Positions 24,501 to 34,421 of a DNA stretch of 64,000 bases are shown in pieces. The translations under genes and the position numbers were made by a program. Position 1 is the first letter of the stretch. Each line of letters opens with the position of its first letter. The notes beneath the pieces are model-generated. The model did no database searches. It was not told the DNA's origin and saw only the letters and a list, made by a program, of their open reading frames with translations. Location of the stretch: positions 100,039,515 through 100,103,514 of the forward strand of contig OX424555.1 in the NCBI GenBank assembly GCA_949152475.1, in the 5' to 3' direction. The stretch comes from Terebella lapidaria. Lineage: Eukaryota; Annelida; Polychaeta; Terebellida; Terebellidae.

Positions 24501-27500
24501 TTCGTTTTCGTCGATATCTCGGTAATAGTGCATCGAATAATGACACAGGCCCTGACCTGGATTTTTTTTTTGAGTCAGCATTTTGTTTGTTTGGTATCTC
24601 AGTACGGTGTGTCGTAGAGCGAGACGGATGTCCTTCATTTCAAACATGCTATAGGTTAGTCTCTACACCGAAATGCCTCCAAGGCATCTTTAGGCCTTGA
24701 TGTCTAGTTATTAGTATTAATGAAGTGTCTACTTTGTTTGTAGGCACACAGACCCGTTGTTTTACTTGGCCACCCCCCTCGCTGTCAGTGAGCAGGCCAC
24801 GACATGCAAGAAGCAGCTTGTGGCACCACCTGACTACAACCGGGATGAGGTGCAGAGAATGGTGGCGGCCTCCTCACAGGCCCTCTCCCTTAATGCCACG
24901 CACCCGACTGGCGGTCCTAATCCCCGACACAAACGAGACGCTCTCCCGCAGACTGCCAACCGTGTGGCCAGGGACTGGAAGGGCAAGCGAATCAAGCGGC
25001 TTTGTGCAACGTCTCCAGCTCTACATCAAGGCACCGACTTCTGGAGGAAAAAGCCCGACACAAGTTTGAGGACAATGCGAAGTCGCAAAGTCCCATCCAA
25101 CAGAGCAGAAAACACGACACACAAAGCTAAACTCAAGTCAGCTCTGGTCAAATCTGCGGAGGTGCGAGTGGATTACATATCAGCATCAGTCGGCAGACAC
25201 ACCCGACAGAGAAGGAAACAGGCAAGGCTACAGGCCATAAATCATAGCCACCAGTGTTCAGACCAGCCACATTCCAACAACAACATTGACACAAAGGGCA
25301 TCAAGAAGGACCAGGGATTGAATGGGACACACTGTCAGCAGGACATTGACAGTAAACCTCACACGGCCGACCCCGCACCGGCTGTATCTCGGACAGACAT
25401 CAAACCTCAAACAAACATTTCCAAATCAACCAATGCTGCCAGCACTGATAGCAAACCTCAGATTGACTCTTCTAGCTTGGTCAGTGCTTCAGACTTGGAT
25501 TCTGTACATCGGGTGGGAAGCGCCACAATAGCTGCGCCCAACTCAACATTGTCCAACCGAATTACAAGTAACAGACAAACAAATGAGGTCGTTGGTTCTA
25601 TGTCTGATTCATCCAGTACAACTGCCATAAAGTCTGAGCCTCTTCCTTTGACAGAATGTTCAGACAACCAGAAGATATCCGACTCTAAGTCTGGTCACTG
25701 TGAGCAAGACAGACCCATAGATCATCTGATCTGTGAGGCTGTGGAGCGGCTTGAGGCACATCCCAGCCCTGGCAATCCCACAGAGACGATGCACGGATCT
25801 ATTACACAATCACTGTTGACTGCCGCTAGAACAGGTCCAGAGAGCACACCGTCAGGTTCCAGTTCACCAGAGCTGGTTACCAAGGATACCAATAGGTCGG
25901 CACACTTCACACCCAAGTCCCTAGAGAACTCGCATTTAATGGCCACAAGCCAGGCTTTGACATATCCGAAGGTCTGTGAACCTCAAGCCATCACCTCCAA
26001 CCCTGTTCAAGTAACACCTAGCCAGGTCATATCGACTGCAAACAACATGATTACTGGCTGCGACTCCAGCAACATTTCAGCTGACATTAGGGAATCTGTG
26101 ACAACACCTGCTGAAAGTACAACAAACAGTCCACACATGTCCAGAGTTGGACAGGGAAGTGAGTTGAAGACTGTGCTAGATGCTCTCCAAACAGACACCA
26201 ACTCAAAATCTGTGATTGCCATGACATCAAACAGCTCGCAAAATTGTCAAGTGACCAACACTTCCCGAGTCTTGATCAAGGAACGGGAATTTCCACACTC
26301 GGACACAAAGTCTGTTGACATTATTCCCATTCAAAGAGATAGTAGATATATTGCACTTAACTCATCATCGGAGAAGTATGAAACAAACGGTCAGAATGTT
26401 TGTACAGCTGAGAGCTCAACAACAGGAATCGACCAGTCCCAGGCTGGTACACCCGGGGTCACTGTACAGAGTACAACAGGAATCGACCAGTCCCAGGCTG
26501 GTACACCCGGGGTCACTGTACAGAGTACAACAGGAATCGACCAGTCCCAAGCTGGTACAGCCGGGGTCACTGTACAGAGTACAACAGGAATCGACCAGTC
26601 CCAGGCTGGTACAGCCGGGGTCACTGTACAGAGTACAACAGGAATCGACCAGTCCCAGGCTGGTACACCCGGGGTCACTGTACAGAGTACAACAGGAATC
26701 GACCAGTCCCAGGCTGGTACAGCCGGGGTCACTGTACAGAGTACAACAGGAATCGACCAGTCCCAGGCTGGTACACCCGGGGTCACTGTACAGAGTACAA
26801 CAGGAATCGACCAGTCCCAGGCTGGTACACCCGGGGTCACTGTACAGAAAACAACAGGAATCGTCCAGTCCCAGGCTGGTACACCCGGGGTCACTGTACA
26901 GAGTACAACAGGAATCGACCAGTCCCAGGCTGGTACAGCCGGGGTCACTGTACAGAGTACAACAGGAATCGACCAGTCCCAGGCTGGTACACCCGAGGTC
27001 ACTGTACAGAAAACAACAGGAATCGACCAGTCCCAAGCTGGTATACCCAGGGTCACTGTACAGAGTACAACAGGAATCGATCAGTCCCAGGCTAGTGCGT
27101 CTCTGTGTCACACAACCAGTTTACAACATACGACATCACCTCTGACAATCAAGACTGATATTGAGATACCTGTCAACTCCCTGCAGACTCCCAGCTTCAT
27201 TTCCAGTGCCCAGAGCTCCACAACGCCCGGCCCCACAAAGATGATCACCATGACCGTGTCCGAGTACATGTCCTCAATAACCACCAAGGTTTCTGGTAAC
27301 ACCACCACAACACCCTCCAGAGCCGACACTGCCTCAACACCACCGAGACCCAGAGCTGCAACTCCAACCAAGGTCTGCCCAGTCCACGGAGTTGTGTCAC
27401 CCCGGAAACGAGTTGCCACAAGTCCACAGGCCCAGGGAACCTCAGTGATCCGCCAACAGCTCATGACGCCCCCAGTCGCTGGCCCGGTTCGAGGCCTGAT

Positions 27501-30225
27501 GTCCCCACCTGTACCAGTCTCCGGACCGGTTCGAGGTATGATGTCCCCGCCTGGACCAGTCTCCGGACCGGTTCGAGGTATGATGTCCCCACCTGTACCA
27601 GTCTCTGGACCGGTTCGATGTATGATGTCCCCACCTGTACCAGGCTCCGGACCGGTTCGAGGTCTGATGTCCCCACCTGGACCTCGGCATGCGGGATCTG
27701 CCCCATACTTCAGTGCCACTTACAGGCCACACTTTGTACCCATGGGCAGTCCACCTGTTGTCCAGAAAAAGAACATTGTTGACATTGCTTCGCGGATCTC
27801 TCCACCACTGGAAAACAAACACATGCAGCTCCCAATCCAGCTCCCAGGAGAAAATACTGTCCGGTCCACCACACAGTCTGCAGCGAACAGCAAGGCTGAC
27901 AACAAGCCATCACCAACACAGCAACAGCAGACCGCTCCAGGCACCATACACCCAAAACCCAAGTCGAAAAAGCGGAAGCGATCGAAACAACAGCAACCAC
28001 TTCCAGCGGAGTCCTTGCCAGAAGCGACAGATGTTGTGAAGGATCAGAATCTCCAGGTTGCTGTAAGTCAGCCACCAGAAACCGAGGGCGCTAAGACAGA
28101 CGTCCCTGTACCAGGTGCAGCTGATCCTCAGATGTACAAGTTCTTGTCTGATTGTCTGATGAGAAACATCCAGCTGATCACAGGTCTTCCGGTGTTGCCA
28201 ATACCTGCCCCCTCATCTAGCATACAGAGTGCTGGAGTAAAGGTGTCAACCTCTGAGTCTCAGGCTCCACCTCTCAAGGTCCCTGTTCCACCCAAAGGTC
28301 CTGGAACTGTGCCAGCCAGAGCCCACTCTACTGGTGCCAAACATTCCCCATCGAAGGCCAAAAAATCAAAGCAACGAGAGGCTGCAGTGCGTCAAACGCC
28401 GCAGTTAGACTGGCACCCCACGGAGCACAGGGAGGATCAGAGACATAGCGGTCCACACGTGGAAGGTCTTGTCCACCATCACATGCTTACAGATGTGCCA
28501 GCTCCACTCCGACTTCCACCACCTGCTCACCAAGTCCAGATCCCAGTCCTGATCCAGACCACACGACCCTCCCCTGCCCATCAGTCCTCTCACGCCGCAC
28601 TCTCTGCGCTCAAACCCCGCGAGACACACACCACAGCCCCCCACACACCCAGCACCAGTATCCCACAACCTGCTGCCGTCAACCTCAGCAGTCATGTCCC
28701 TGCCACTCACCAGCGTGCGCCACTACCCCGCGATCCGACCGTCAGCTGCCCCAACATTGTGGCAGCCCTAGGCAAGCCGCCGCCACCTGGTTGGTCAGAG
28801 ACATGCCACGCCCCCGGAGACCCACCCCAGCACCACATGGAGGCTCTGAAGAAGAACATTCAGATCCAAAACATACTGGCTCATCTCCGGAAAGCGACGC
28901 CTGGGACACCACTGCCTCCTTACATGTACGACTCCAAGCTGTCTGCACCACTTGCAGGGGTTACGGAAGCCAGCTCTCAGGGTGTGTCAGCCACCAGTGC
29001 TAGCTCACGATCATCTTCAGAACAATATTCCCAGACCACGCAGCCCACACAGCTCCATGCACCCCATCACATTACTGCTGCTAAGCCTGGCACTGATCAA
29101 GCTGCTGATCCCAAATCAATCCCTGCCTCTATGTCTGAACAACAGCTCCTTGCTCTGAATGCTCTGTATGGCTCAACACACAGCTGGCACTTGCCCCAGA
29201 ACCGGTCCATTGAGGGGCCACCTCAGTCTGTGCCAAGTGCAGTTCTGATCAGCAGCATCCCTGAGCGAGCCATCAACCCGAACCAGATTGCGGGTAGTCT
29301 GGAGACCTCTGGGACAGATTCCCAGCTGTCGGCCAGTGCCTCGTATGATGGGATCCAGGACCCTGCCCAGGACTCATCTCTCTTGAGTGCTCCAGTCGCC
29401 GGGCCGGGGGAGACGGGTGATGAGGACATCTGCTACGAGACGTACCTGATTGACACGACCTCGGCAGCGGACGAGGCCACAGCGCTCCAGCAAGCGCAGG
29501 CCGCCGTACTCCAGCAGCTGTGTACGGACGGCTCCGATACCGCTCAGACTGTTGTCGTCATGAACACGCAGGATGTCTCCTTTCTGGATGACATCGAGTG
29601 TGAGATAGAGATTGAGGACGCAGAGAGTCAACAGGCAATGTCACTCACGGATGGCGTGATCATGGACGCTGGGGGCGTGTCCGGCCTCCGTACCGAGAGC
29701 ACAGCGACCACGCCGTCAGCAGAGCTCCATGCCACACATGTGTACCCGGAGGTCCAGCAGCGCAGCACAGTCACCACTCCATCCACGGAGCTCGAGGCCA
29801 GCTCTCTGCACTCACACTACTCAGATCTACTGCACCAGTCAGGAGGTTCGGATATACTCCACCAGTCAGCCGGGTCAGAAATGCTGCATCAGTCCTCGAG
29901 CTCAGAGATGCTGCACCAATCAGTGAATGCTGAGCTGCTCCAACAGCCTCTTCTCCAGCAGGCGGCGACATCAGCCTCCTTCCCAGAGACGACGGTGTCA
30001 GGGCCGCCTGTGTACACAGAGGTGGTGCACCAGCAAGCCCCAGAGGACGGTCAGATCGGACAACTCGGCATGCAGCTGATGGAGACTGGCGATGTCAACA
30101 TGCCGACTCACAGCACTACCTGGGACACAACACACAAACCCAAACACAACTCCGTCCTGTCTGTGCCTGGCTGGTACGGAAAAGGACTCGGTATCAAGAA
30201 AAATAAACGCAAGAGAACAAAGTAA
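12513..30225 (+). CDS. SIRT7: SIRT7-like NAD-dependent protein deacylase with giant C-terminal extension (N-terminal exon(s) not seen)
   Basis: Exons are 12513-12617, 16635-16705, 16792-16864, 16952-17050, 21896-22132, 22221-22408 and 24744-30225. All introns are GT-AG, and the joined frame is open for 2,084 codons. SIRT7 removes acyl groups from lysines (for example H3K18ac) using NAD+, in the nucleolus and on chromatin. Numbering from the first visible codon: GAGIS at 30-34, [11 protein letters not shown] at 39-49, QNCDGLH at 90-96, catalytic His at 110 (EVHGN), zinc cysteines at 118, 121, 148 and 151, GSSLK at 191-195, and the family-typical [13 protein letters not shown] near 267 matches the end of the vertebrate core. 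The last residues (GWYGKGLG followed by a Lys/Arg cluster) match the basic C-terminus of vertebrate SIRT7, although human SIRT7 is only 400 residues. The first visible exon starts in phase 0 and corresponds to vertebrate sequence just before the core. Introns free of mobile elements are 86-88 bp. Confidence 0.93.
12595..16291 (+). repeat. 43-bp minisatellite made of the SIRT7 exon end plus its 5' splice site, 86 donor copies
   Basis: The unit holds ACACTGGCGCTGGAATCAGC, ACT and the donor GTAAGTTTG, then TACATTTGAAT. It therefore copies the last ~23 bases of exon 12513-12617, which encode TGAGIST, plus about 20 intron bases. Donors lie at 12618, 12661 and so on to 16273; the distance of 3655 is exactly 85 x 43, so no net indel has accumulated. 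The main variation is GGCGCTGG versus GGTGCTGG, occurring in blocks, for example a run of T-type units at about 14279-14720. This suggests recent unequal exchange or conversion. The last copy has GTAAGTGTG and then unique sequence. Confidence 0.97.
16292..16634. other. Remainder of SIRT7 intron after the minisatellite
   Basis: Unique AT-rich intron sequence leading to the acceptor CTACTGCAG at 16634. No other feature is seen. Confidence 0.6.
17099..21818 (+). mobile_element. Family B Helentron-like element B1 in a SIRT7 intron (outer element, split by B2)
   Basis: It starts TGTATCCCCCGAAC with a hairpin CCGAAC..GTTCGG, followed by a CG-rich (CCGCGT)n tract, GTTGCCATAGCAACC, ~130-bp units and then ~123-bp units. 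It ends GGGGGATACACCC, hairpin CGGTCG..CGACCG, GCGTCTAG and T at 21818. B1 itself consists of 17099-17911 and 21022-21818; the middle is the nested B2. It fills most of the 4.8-kb intron between exons 17050 and 21896. There is no coding capacity. Confidence 0.75.
17912..21021 (+). mobile_element. Family B element B2, complete, nested in B1
   Basis: It has the same termini as B1 (TGTATCCCCCGAAC at 17912, GCGTCTAGT at 21021). The uninterrupted relative at about 36250 reads CATCATTTTT joined directly to ACTAGTTAAG. Here those two words flank B2, so the insertion fell in a T-run with no target duplication. B2 has expanded arrays: a ~130-bp repeat block at 18600-19900, including an internal ~400-bp duplication (compare 18930-19260 with 19340-19680), then ~123-bp units to 20760. 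Confidence 0.75.
22391..22475 (+). repeat. 43-bp tandem duplication across the next-to-last SIRT7 5' splice site
   Basis: TGTGCCCAGGTATTCAATGT and the following ~22 bases (donor, GACATCTCTC, TTTCTCTC) occur at 22391 and again at 22434, a spacing of 43. The copy includes the exon end and a second GTAAGT donor at 22452. Using the second donor would read ATG TAA, a stop, so the first donor (22409) must be used. Confidence 0.95.
22567..24012 (+). mobile_element. Family A element A3, complete, in the last SIRT7 intron
   Basis: Left end GGTTACCGGACCTATGGTCC, hairpin and GTCCGTCGTCC microsatellite. The body has about eight ~120-bp tandem units with GACCTTGAATTTGACC, AAATGGCTAATATCTCGC and AATCAATTGTGGACATATAG. 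Right end TGTCCGGTAACCTATC, a TTGGCCCTTGGCCTAA hairpin and a T-run. This is the clearest full-length copy of the family. There is no open frame of note. Confidence 0.75.
24013..24708 (+). mobile_element. Family C element C1, directly abutting A3
   Basis: The body has diverged ~120-bp units (CATTTTTTCGTTTTCG, GATATCTCGGTAAT, GTGTCGTAGAGCGA). The 3' end is GCCTCCAAGGCATC, a hairpin AAGGC..GCCTT, then GATGTCTAG. Its start is the T-run at the end of A3, so A3 and C1 may behave as one composite unit. The reversed pair at 37975-39521 has the same order. Confidence 0.55.
24744..30225 (+). CDS. SIRT7: SIRT7 last exon: 1,827-codon exon with low-complexity tail
   Basis: Acceptor TTTGTTTGTAG; the first base completes a split Met codon from exon 22221-22408. 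It encodes [10 protein letters not shown], the end of the SIRT7 core, then about 1,780 residues rich in Ser, Thr, Pro and Gln with no recognised fold. Within it are 12 full plus one partial copies of an 18-residue repeat ([18 protein letters not shown]) at about 26416-27095, and five 14-residue [15 protein letters not shown] repeats at about 27478-27690. There is also a basic cluster KSKKRKRSK near 27960, an acidic segment ([13 protein letters not shown]) near 29590, and LHQS repeats near 29830-29960. The exon ends with GWYGKGLG and a basic run matching the vertebrate SIRT7 terminus, so the frame is under selection to its end. The tail is probably disordered; its function is unknown. Confidence 0.9.
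26416..27095 (+). repeat. 54-bp coding tandem repeat in SIRT7
   Basis: Twelve complete units and one partial unit of 54 bp, each 18 codons, so the frame is kept. Variation is mostly P/A (ACACCC versus ACAGCC) and a few S/K and D/V changes, all non-disruptive. The antisense open frames over this stretch are by-products of the repeat. Confidence 0.95.
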
Positions 30226-31008
30226 CTGCTGCCCAGAGCAGAAACACTGGTGAATGACTCGGTTGAACTCCTGATGTTAAAAAAATATACATGTCGTGTT
30301 GCAGCACATGTTGTTGTATATTTTGTGACCAATGTGTACAGTTTTGCTGATATTGTGCAGTACTATTAGTTACATCCAGCTGTGGGTGTGGCAGATTATC
30401 GAGGCTAGGCGAGTTTCCATGGTTACCTGATGGAGATCTTACTGTAAACTTATGTCCCAGAGATTGTTGCTTAGCAATCAACTTGAACAATGGTAGAAAC
30501 GAAACAGCATGTGTTGTACTTGCACAGTTTTATCAAGTACCAATGCTTGTGTGTAGATGTGTAGTACAGTTCAATATTTGATAAACATATTGTGTACAGC
30601 ATTCCCCTGAATTTGTAGAGAAACAAGCAAGCATAAGCTAGAGGCTCGTGTTTTCAGAACAGTGTATTATGATCAATCTAGTCATTTGGAAAACTTCCAC
30701 TGTATTTGCAAAAGTATATGGTATTATTTACGGACACTGTTCACACAGAGTATTTGAAGAACCCTTATAAATTAATTTTGTTTAGGGTTTTAATTCTCAT
30801 AACTAAATTTAGGCCTGATCGGTCCTTATGGTTTTGTCTGGGTTGTTTTTTGGTTTTTACCTTCCAACATTTTTGGTTCTTTTGACCGGGAACTTATGAA
30901 TGGTGAAGTATATTACATGAAGACCCCTTGCTGGATTGACATGTAATGTTTAGGCAATAGTTATTTAATTTTTTGGTTTACAGGATCCCTGACCCTAAAC
31001 TTTGCATT
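30226..31008 (+). other. Presumed SIRT7 3' UTR
   Basis: There is no AATAAA in this stretch. The nearest plus-strand AATAAA in non-mobile sequence is at 33849. The SIRT7 3' UTR may therefore be long, or a variant signal may be used. No gene is seen. Confidence 0.4.
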
Positions 31009-31012
31009 TTAA

Positions 31013-31821
31013 AGTCCAACTAAAGTCAGGATACTTATTTTTGACAGATGATAGAGTGAATCTTATGAATTATTATAGTTTTTACAGCATGCCAATATCT
31101 CATTTATTTATGAAGATATGACAGTTTTAGTGGAATTTTTGGGGAACCTTTTTGTGCCTAATCACCTATTATAATGAGTGTTCGTGACGTCACAAGGGTA
31201 AAACAAGTTAATTAGTGTAATGAAACGTCTATTTTCAAACATGTTTGATGATAATATGAGCTTTATTTGGCACGATATATAATCAGTATTCAAATTCCAG
31301 AATTGGTTGCCAAGGTAACTATTCTCGAGATACGACCCATAGCAACCATAGTTGCTAGGGGCCCAACGCCCTGAATATTGAATGAGGTACCATAAAACCG
31401 GTGAAAATGTGGACAAGGATATTGTCTGAAATCCATTGAATAATTTTAAACGTCATTTCGCAAACCAGCCCCGAGTTAAGTCCCCTAGCAACCATGTTGC
31501 TATGGGCCATATGTTAAGTATGGTTGGCATGGTGACCAGACACATTTTATGGGTGTGGTATATTTATATTTTACGGATCATTCAGAAAAGGGCTTTAAAA
31601 GTAGCTAATTAAAGTAACTTACTCGTGTGACGTCACGAATACTCATAATAATGAGCTTCAGAATTCAAGCACAAATATTTTAATAACTTGACACAAAATT
31701 GGTAATATCTCGAGAACGGTGAAAGATATTAAGGTTCTGTAAAAGCCAGCATATTACATTTTGCATTTTCTATCGCACAAAACATAATAACCTGAAATTT
31801 ATTTTGACTTCGAGTTGGCCT
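31013..31821. mobile_element. 809-bp MITE with TTAA target duplication
   Basis: Inverted ends AGTCCAACTAAAGTC (31013) and GACTTCGAGTTGGCCT (ending 31821) are flanked by TTAA at 31009-31012 and 31822-31825. A second inverted pair, TTCGTGACGTCACAAG near 31180 and GTGTGACGTCACGAA near 31630, lies inside. It contains GTTGCCAAGGTAAC- and CATAGCAACCAT-type words. Non-coding. Confidence 0.6.
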
Positions 31822-31838
31822 TTAAGAACCTAAAAATA

Positions 31839-32754
31839 ACTAGACGCTTTCTGGTCGCTGACGACTGCTGGGATGTATCCCCTTCAGCCCTATCATCCCT
31901 GTCGCCCCCAAACCATCAAAATTCTACTCACCAGAGCCATTACCTTTTATTAGCCCAATATTAAATGTTTCTTGTCTTAACTATTTTTTGTTGTGATCAA
32001 TAATAGATTTAACTAGTAAAACTCATGTTAACTTAAATTCGGTTGAAACCATGAAATCTTTACTAAACAAAACCTTTACCTTGTTGAGCCCGATAATAAA
32101 TGTTTCCTGTTTTAACTATTTTTTATTGTGGTCAATAATAGACTTAACTAGTGAAACTAATATTAACTTTTTCAGTTACAGCCATGAAATCTCTACTAGA
32201 CAAAACCTTTACTTTGTAGAGCCCAGTAATAAATGTTTGTAGTCTAACTATTTTTATGGTCAATAGTAGACTTAACTAGTAAAACAAATAAAATAAACAT
32301 ATTTGGTATTATTGTTCTGTTTTCACCAAAAACATCAGTCATCTATTCTGAACAAGAATTCCGTGTTATTTGCTTTCATAGTACAGGTTATTGGAGTGAT
32401 TACACATGTCAAAGTGGGTATTTTAATGGTCATGATAAGTTAACCTGTTAACTAATCATTATTTATTCGATCATTCTGAAAAACAGGTTTCGTGTGACTG
32501 TCTTTTTCATCAAGCCTGTACGATTTCATCATCATTCATAGGAAACTCCCACCCGTAGAGCGTTCACAAACCATGTGTGCTAAACAGGCCAATTTGAGCA
32601 CAAAATGCATCGCCAATCGGCCAACTTGGTTGCTATGGCAACCAAAATCGATTGTTGTCACAACCTCACCATAAGTCATGTCCCCTAAAAAATTATCATA
32701 ATCAGTTCAGATCGCAAATCCATAGTATCCGTCGAACTTCTTTCGGGGGATACA
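31839..32754 (-). mobile_element. Family B element B3, reversed, complete but short (916 bp)
   Basis: It reads ACTAGACGC with the terminal hairpin at 31839-31880 and ends CGGGGGATACA at 32754. Both are reverse complements of the family B ends. It retains only a few ~130-bp units (32,000-32,290) and the GTTGCTATGGCAACC region. It lies 18 bp after the MITE ending at 31821. Confidence 0.75.
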
Positions 32755-33089
32755 ATTAGGGCATGTTTAGGTGTAACGGATAATTTTTTCGGGGATATAA
32801 CCAAACATTGTAACAAATGTTCTCTTATTCAGCGTTACAAAAATCTAACATTTTGGGGAAAAGGAGGCGCTGTACTATTAGGGCGCATGCCACTATCAAT
32901 GACCCCCCCCCCCCCCCCTTCCCCAGTTGGAAACTGCATAGGTAAAATTTAATTTTTTGACCAACCAAATCTTCCTCTGGGAAAATTTCTGTAAACCAAA
33001 CAATCGAATAACTATGGCCATGGCCATATTTCTTCATATGCTGTAAATGGCACATCGAGGATAAGAAAAGACAAGATTAGTTGACATTA
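32755..33089. other. Intergenic stretch with a poly(C) tract
   Basis: A run of about 17 C occurs at 32902-32919. I see no gene or element boundary. Confidence 0.5.
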
Positions 33090-33260
33090 TTTAGGTTGCC
33101 ATGGCCTTGCATCCATTGTCTTGGTATTTTTATCTTTGAAGTTTACAATGGAATCTTTCTGAAATTTTGGTGACCTTGAACTTGGTCTAAGATAACATTG
33201 AGTGATAACTGTCAAAGTAATAGAAGTATGTCAGCCTTAGTTTCCCAAGGCTTCTTGATT
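33090..33260 (+). mobile_element. Internally deleted family A remnant
   Basis: AGGTTGCCATGGCCTTGCATCC, a shortened (GTCC) tract, ATCTTTGAAGTTTACAATGG and TTTCTGAAATTTTGG correspond to the start of family A. CCCAAGGCTTCTTGATTTTT resembles its end. Confidence 0.4.
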
Positions 33261-33848
33261 TTTAGTTTTTCATATAATTTGAAATCTTGCATGCTTTGCC
33301 AGACAATAGTTGGATAAAAGATACAATGTATGTTAGTGAATTTAGACTGTGTCTGACCAGTGCGGATGAATGATTGTGCAGCAATGACCCACTATTCCAT
33401 GTTGTATGTGGAGTAAATGTTGTTATCTGTTTGTTACCTGGCTGTTGACTGTGGGTCTGGTTCCTCATAGACTTGTTGTAAACTGTATTGTTTATGTATT
33501 GTCAGTGAATCGTGTTATTATAAAACTGCTTTGTTGTGATTGACTAACTTAAGAGCTCAGCAAACAAGGCAGCTAGAACCTAGATCTTGTGTTTTTGATG
33601 TCACAGTGTACATAAGAGATATGACTCAATTTAGTTGTGCCATGTACCAACCAGTAAAATATTACTGTTCGTTTTGAAACTAACAACTTGAGTTGACTGT
33701 ACAATGTATTCTAATTTATGCTCATTCAAGTTAAAATTCTAACCACAAAATATACTTTATTAACAACAGCAGCTGATCATGTATCCAAATGCTATGCAGA
33801 TATTGTATTGACCTGCAAGTGCAACTAAATTTGTACAATGACATGGGC
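33261..33848. other. Intergenic sequence between SIRT7 and GEMIN6
   Basis: No open frame, repeat or element is recognised here. Confidence 0.5.
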
Positions 33849-33875
33849 AATAAATATATTATGAGACTGTTTATT
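33849..33875. terminator. Opposed poly(A) signals of convergent genes
   Basis: Plus-strand AATAAA is at 33849-33854 and minus-strand AATAAA at 33875-33870. The minus signal contains the GEMIN6 stop TAA (33873-33871). The two signals are 15 bp apart and face each other, so cleavage sites for either strand would overlap the other signal. The plus signal could serve SIRT7, but that is unproven. Confidence 0.5.
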
Positions 33876-34416
33876 GCTCTTGTTCTGACTTGGCAGGCAT
33901 GTTTCTGATGAGTTTCTGCACTCTAGCAAGAATGATTTCGTTTGTACTCTGGCAGTTTTCTGGCTGATACGGTGAAGTAATGGTCAAAGCGCCAGACAAA
34001 CATACCAAATCCGGACTGAAGGCCTCGGTTTCTACTGGAAGTCTATTCTTGACCAGCCACTGGTACAGGCTCTCCTTGCATACAAGCAGTTCCTCGCGGC
34101 TCAGGCGGTCTGTACCGACACAAGCCTTGAACAGCGATTCCAGATCCGCTGTGCTGTTGTCCAACACACTCAATCCCACCACAGCATGACCAACAATCAG
34201 CTGTAGGTTCGTCAGTTTGCCGGTGACGTCAAGCGACACGAGCACCAGACTCTCTGAGACCGGGTCGATGGTGTACAGAAGACCTTTGTGTATTGTCCCA
34301 TCCCGGGCCTCCACACTCACTTCCCGGTTCACATATCTCATGTAATCTGCCGGATCCTTGTGGAATATTCGATGACAGTATGGACTCTCTTTCTCCCCTT
34401 TGCTGCTGGTCTCCAT
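33871..34416 (-). CDS. GEMIN6: Gem-associated protein 6 (SMN complex subunit)
   Basis: GEMIN6 pairs with GEMIN7 in an Sm-fold heterodimer inside the SMN complex, which loads Sm proteins onto spliceosomal snRNAs in the cytoplasm and Cajal bodies. The 181-residue intronless frame is close to the vertebrate length (167). The N-terminal half (about residues 20-90) is the Sm-like domain, with DPVSESLVLV and IVGHAVV in the places of the vertebrate strands. The C-terminal half has LxxRKxSLxxWLxKNxxP-like sequence (CKESLYQWLVKNRLPVE) and the family signature PYxPENCxSxNEIILxRVQxLI at about 154-174. The start has an excellent Kozak context (ACAAAATGG). It lies only 5 nt after the MED9 stop on the same strand, so the two probably share an mRNA. 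The stop overlaps AATAAA, implying a very short 3' UTR. Confidence 0.93.
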   Translation of the reverse strand: METSSKGEKESPYCHRIFHKDPADYMRYVNREVSVEARDGTIHKGLLYTIDPVSESLVLVSLDVTGKLTNLQLIVGHAVVGLSVLDNSTADLESLFKACVGTDRLSREELLVCKESLYQWLVKNRLPVETEAFSPDLVCLSGALTITSPYQPENCQSTNEIILARVQKLIRNMPAKSEQEQ

Positions 34417-34421
34417 TTTGT

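Noticed and set aside
26391..27111. Antisense and alternative-frame ORFs of 221-276 codons over the SIRT7 repeat
   Set aside because: They are by-products of the 54-bp repeat. The sense frame is fixed by homology at both ends of the exon.
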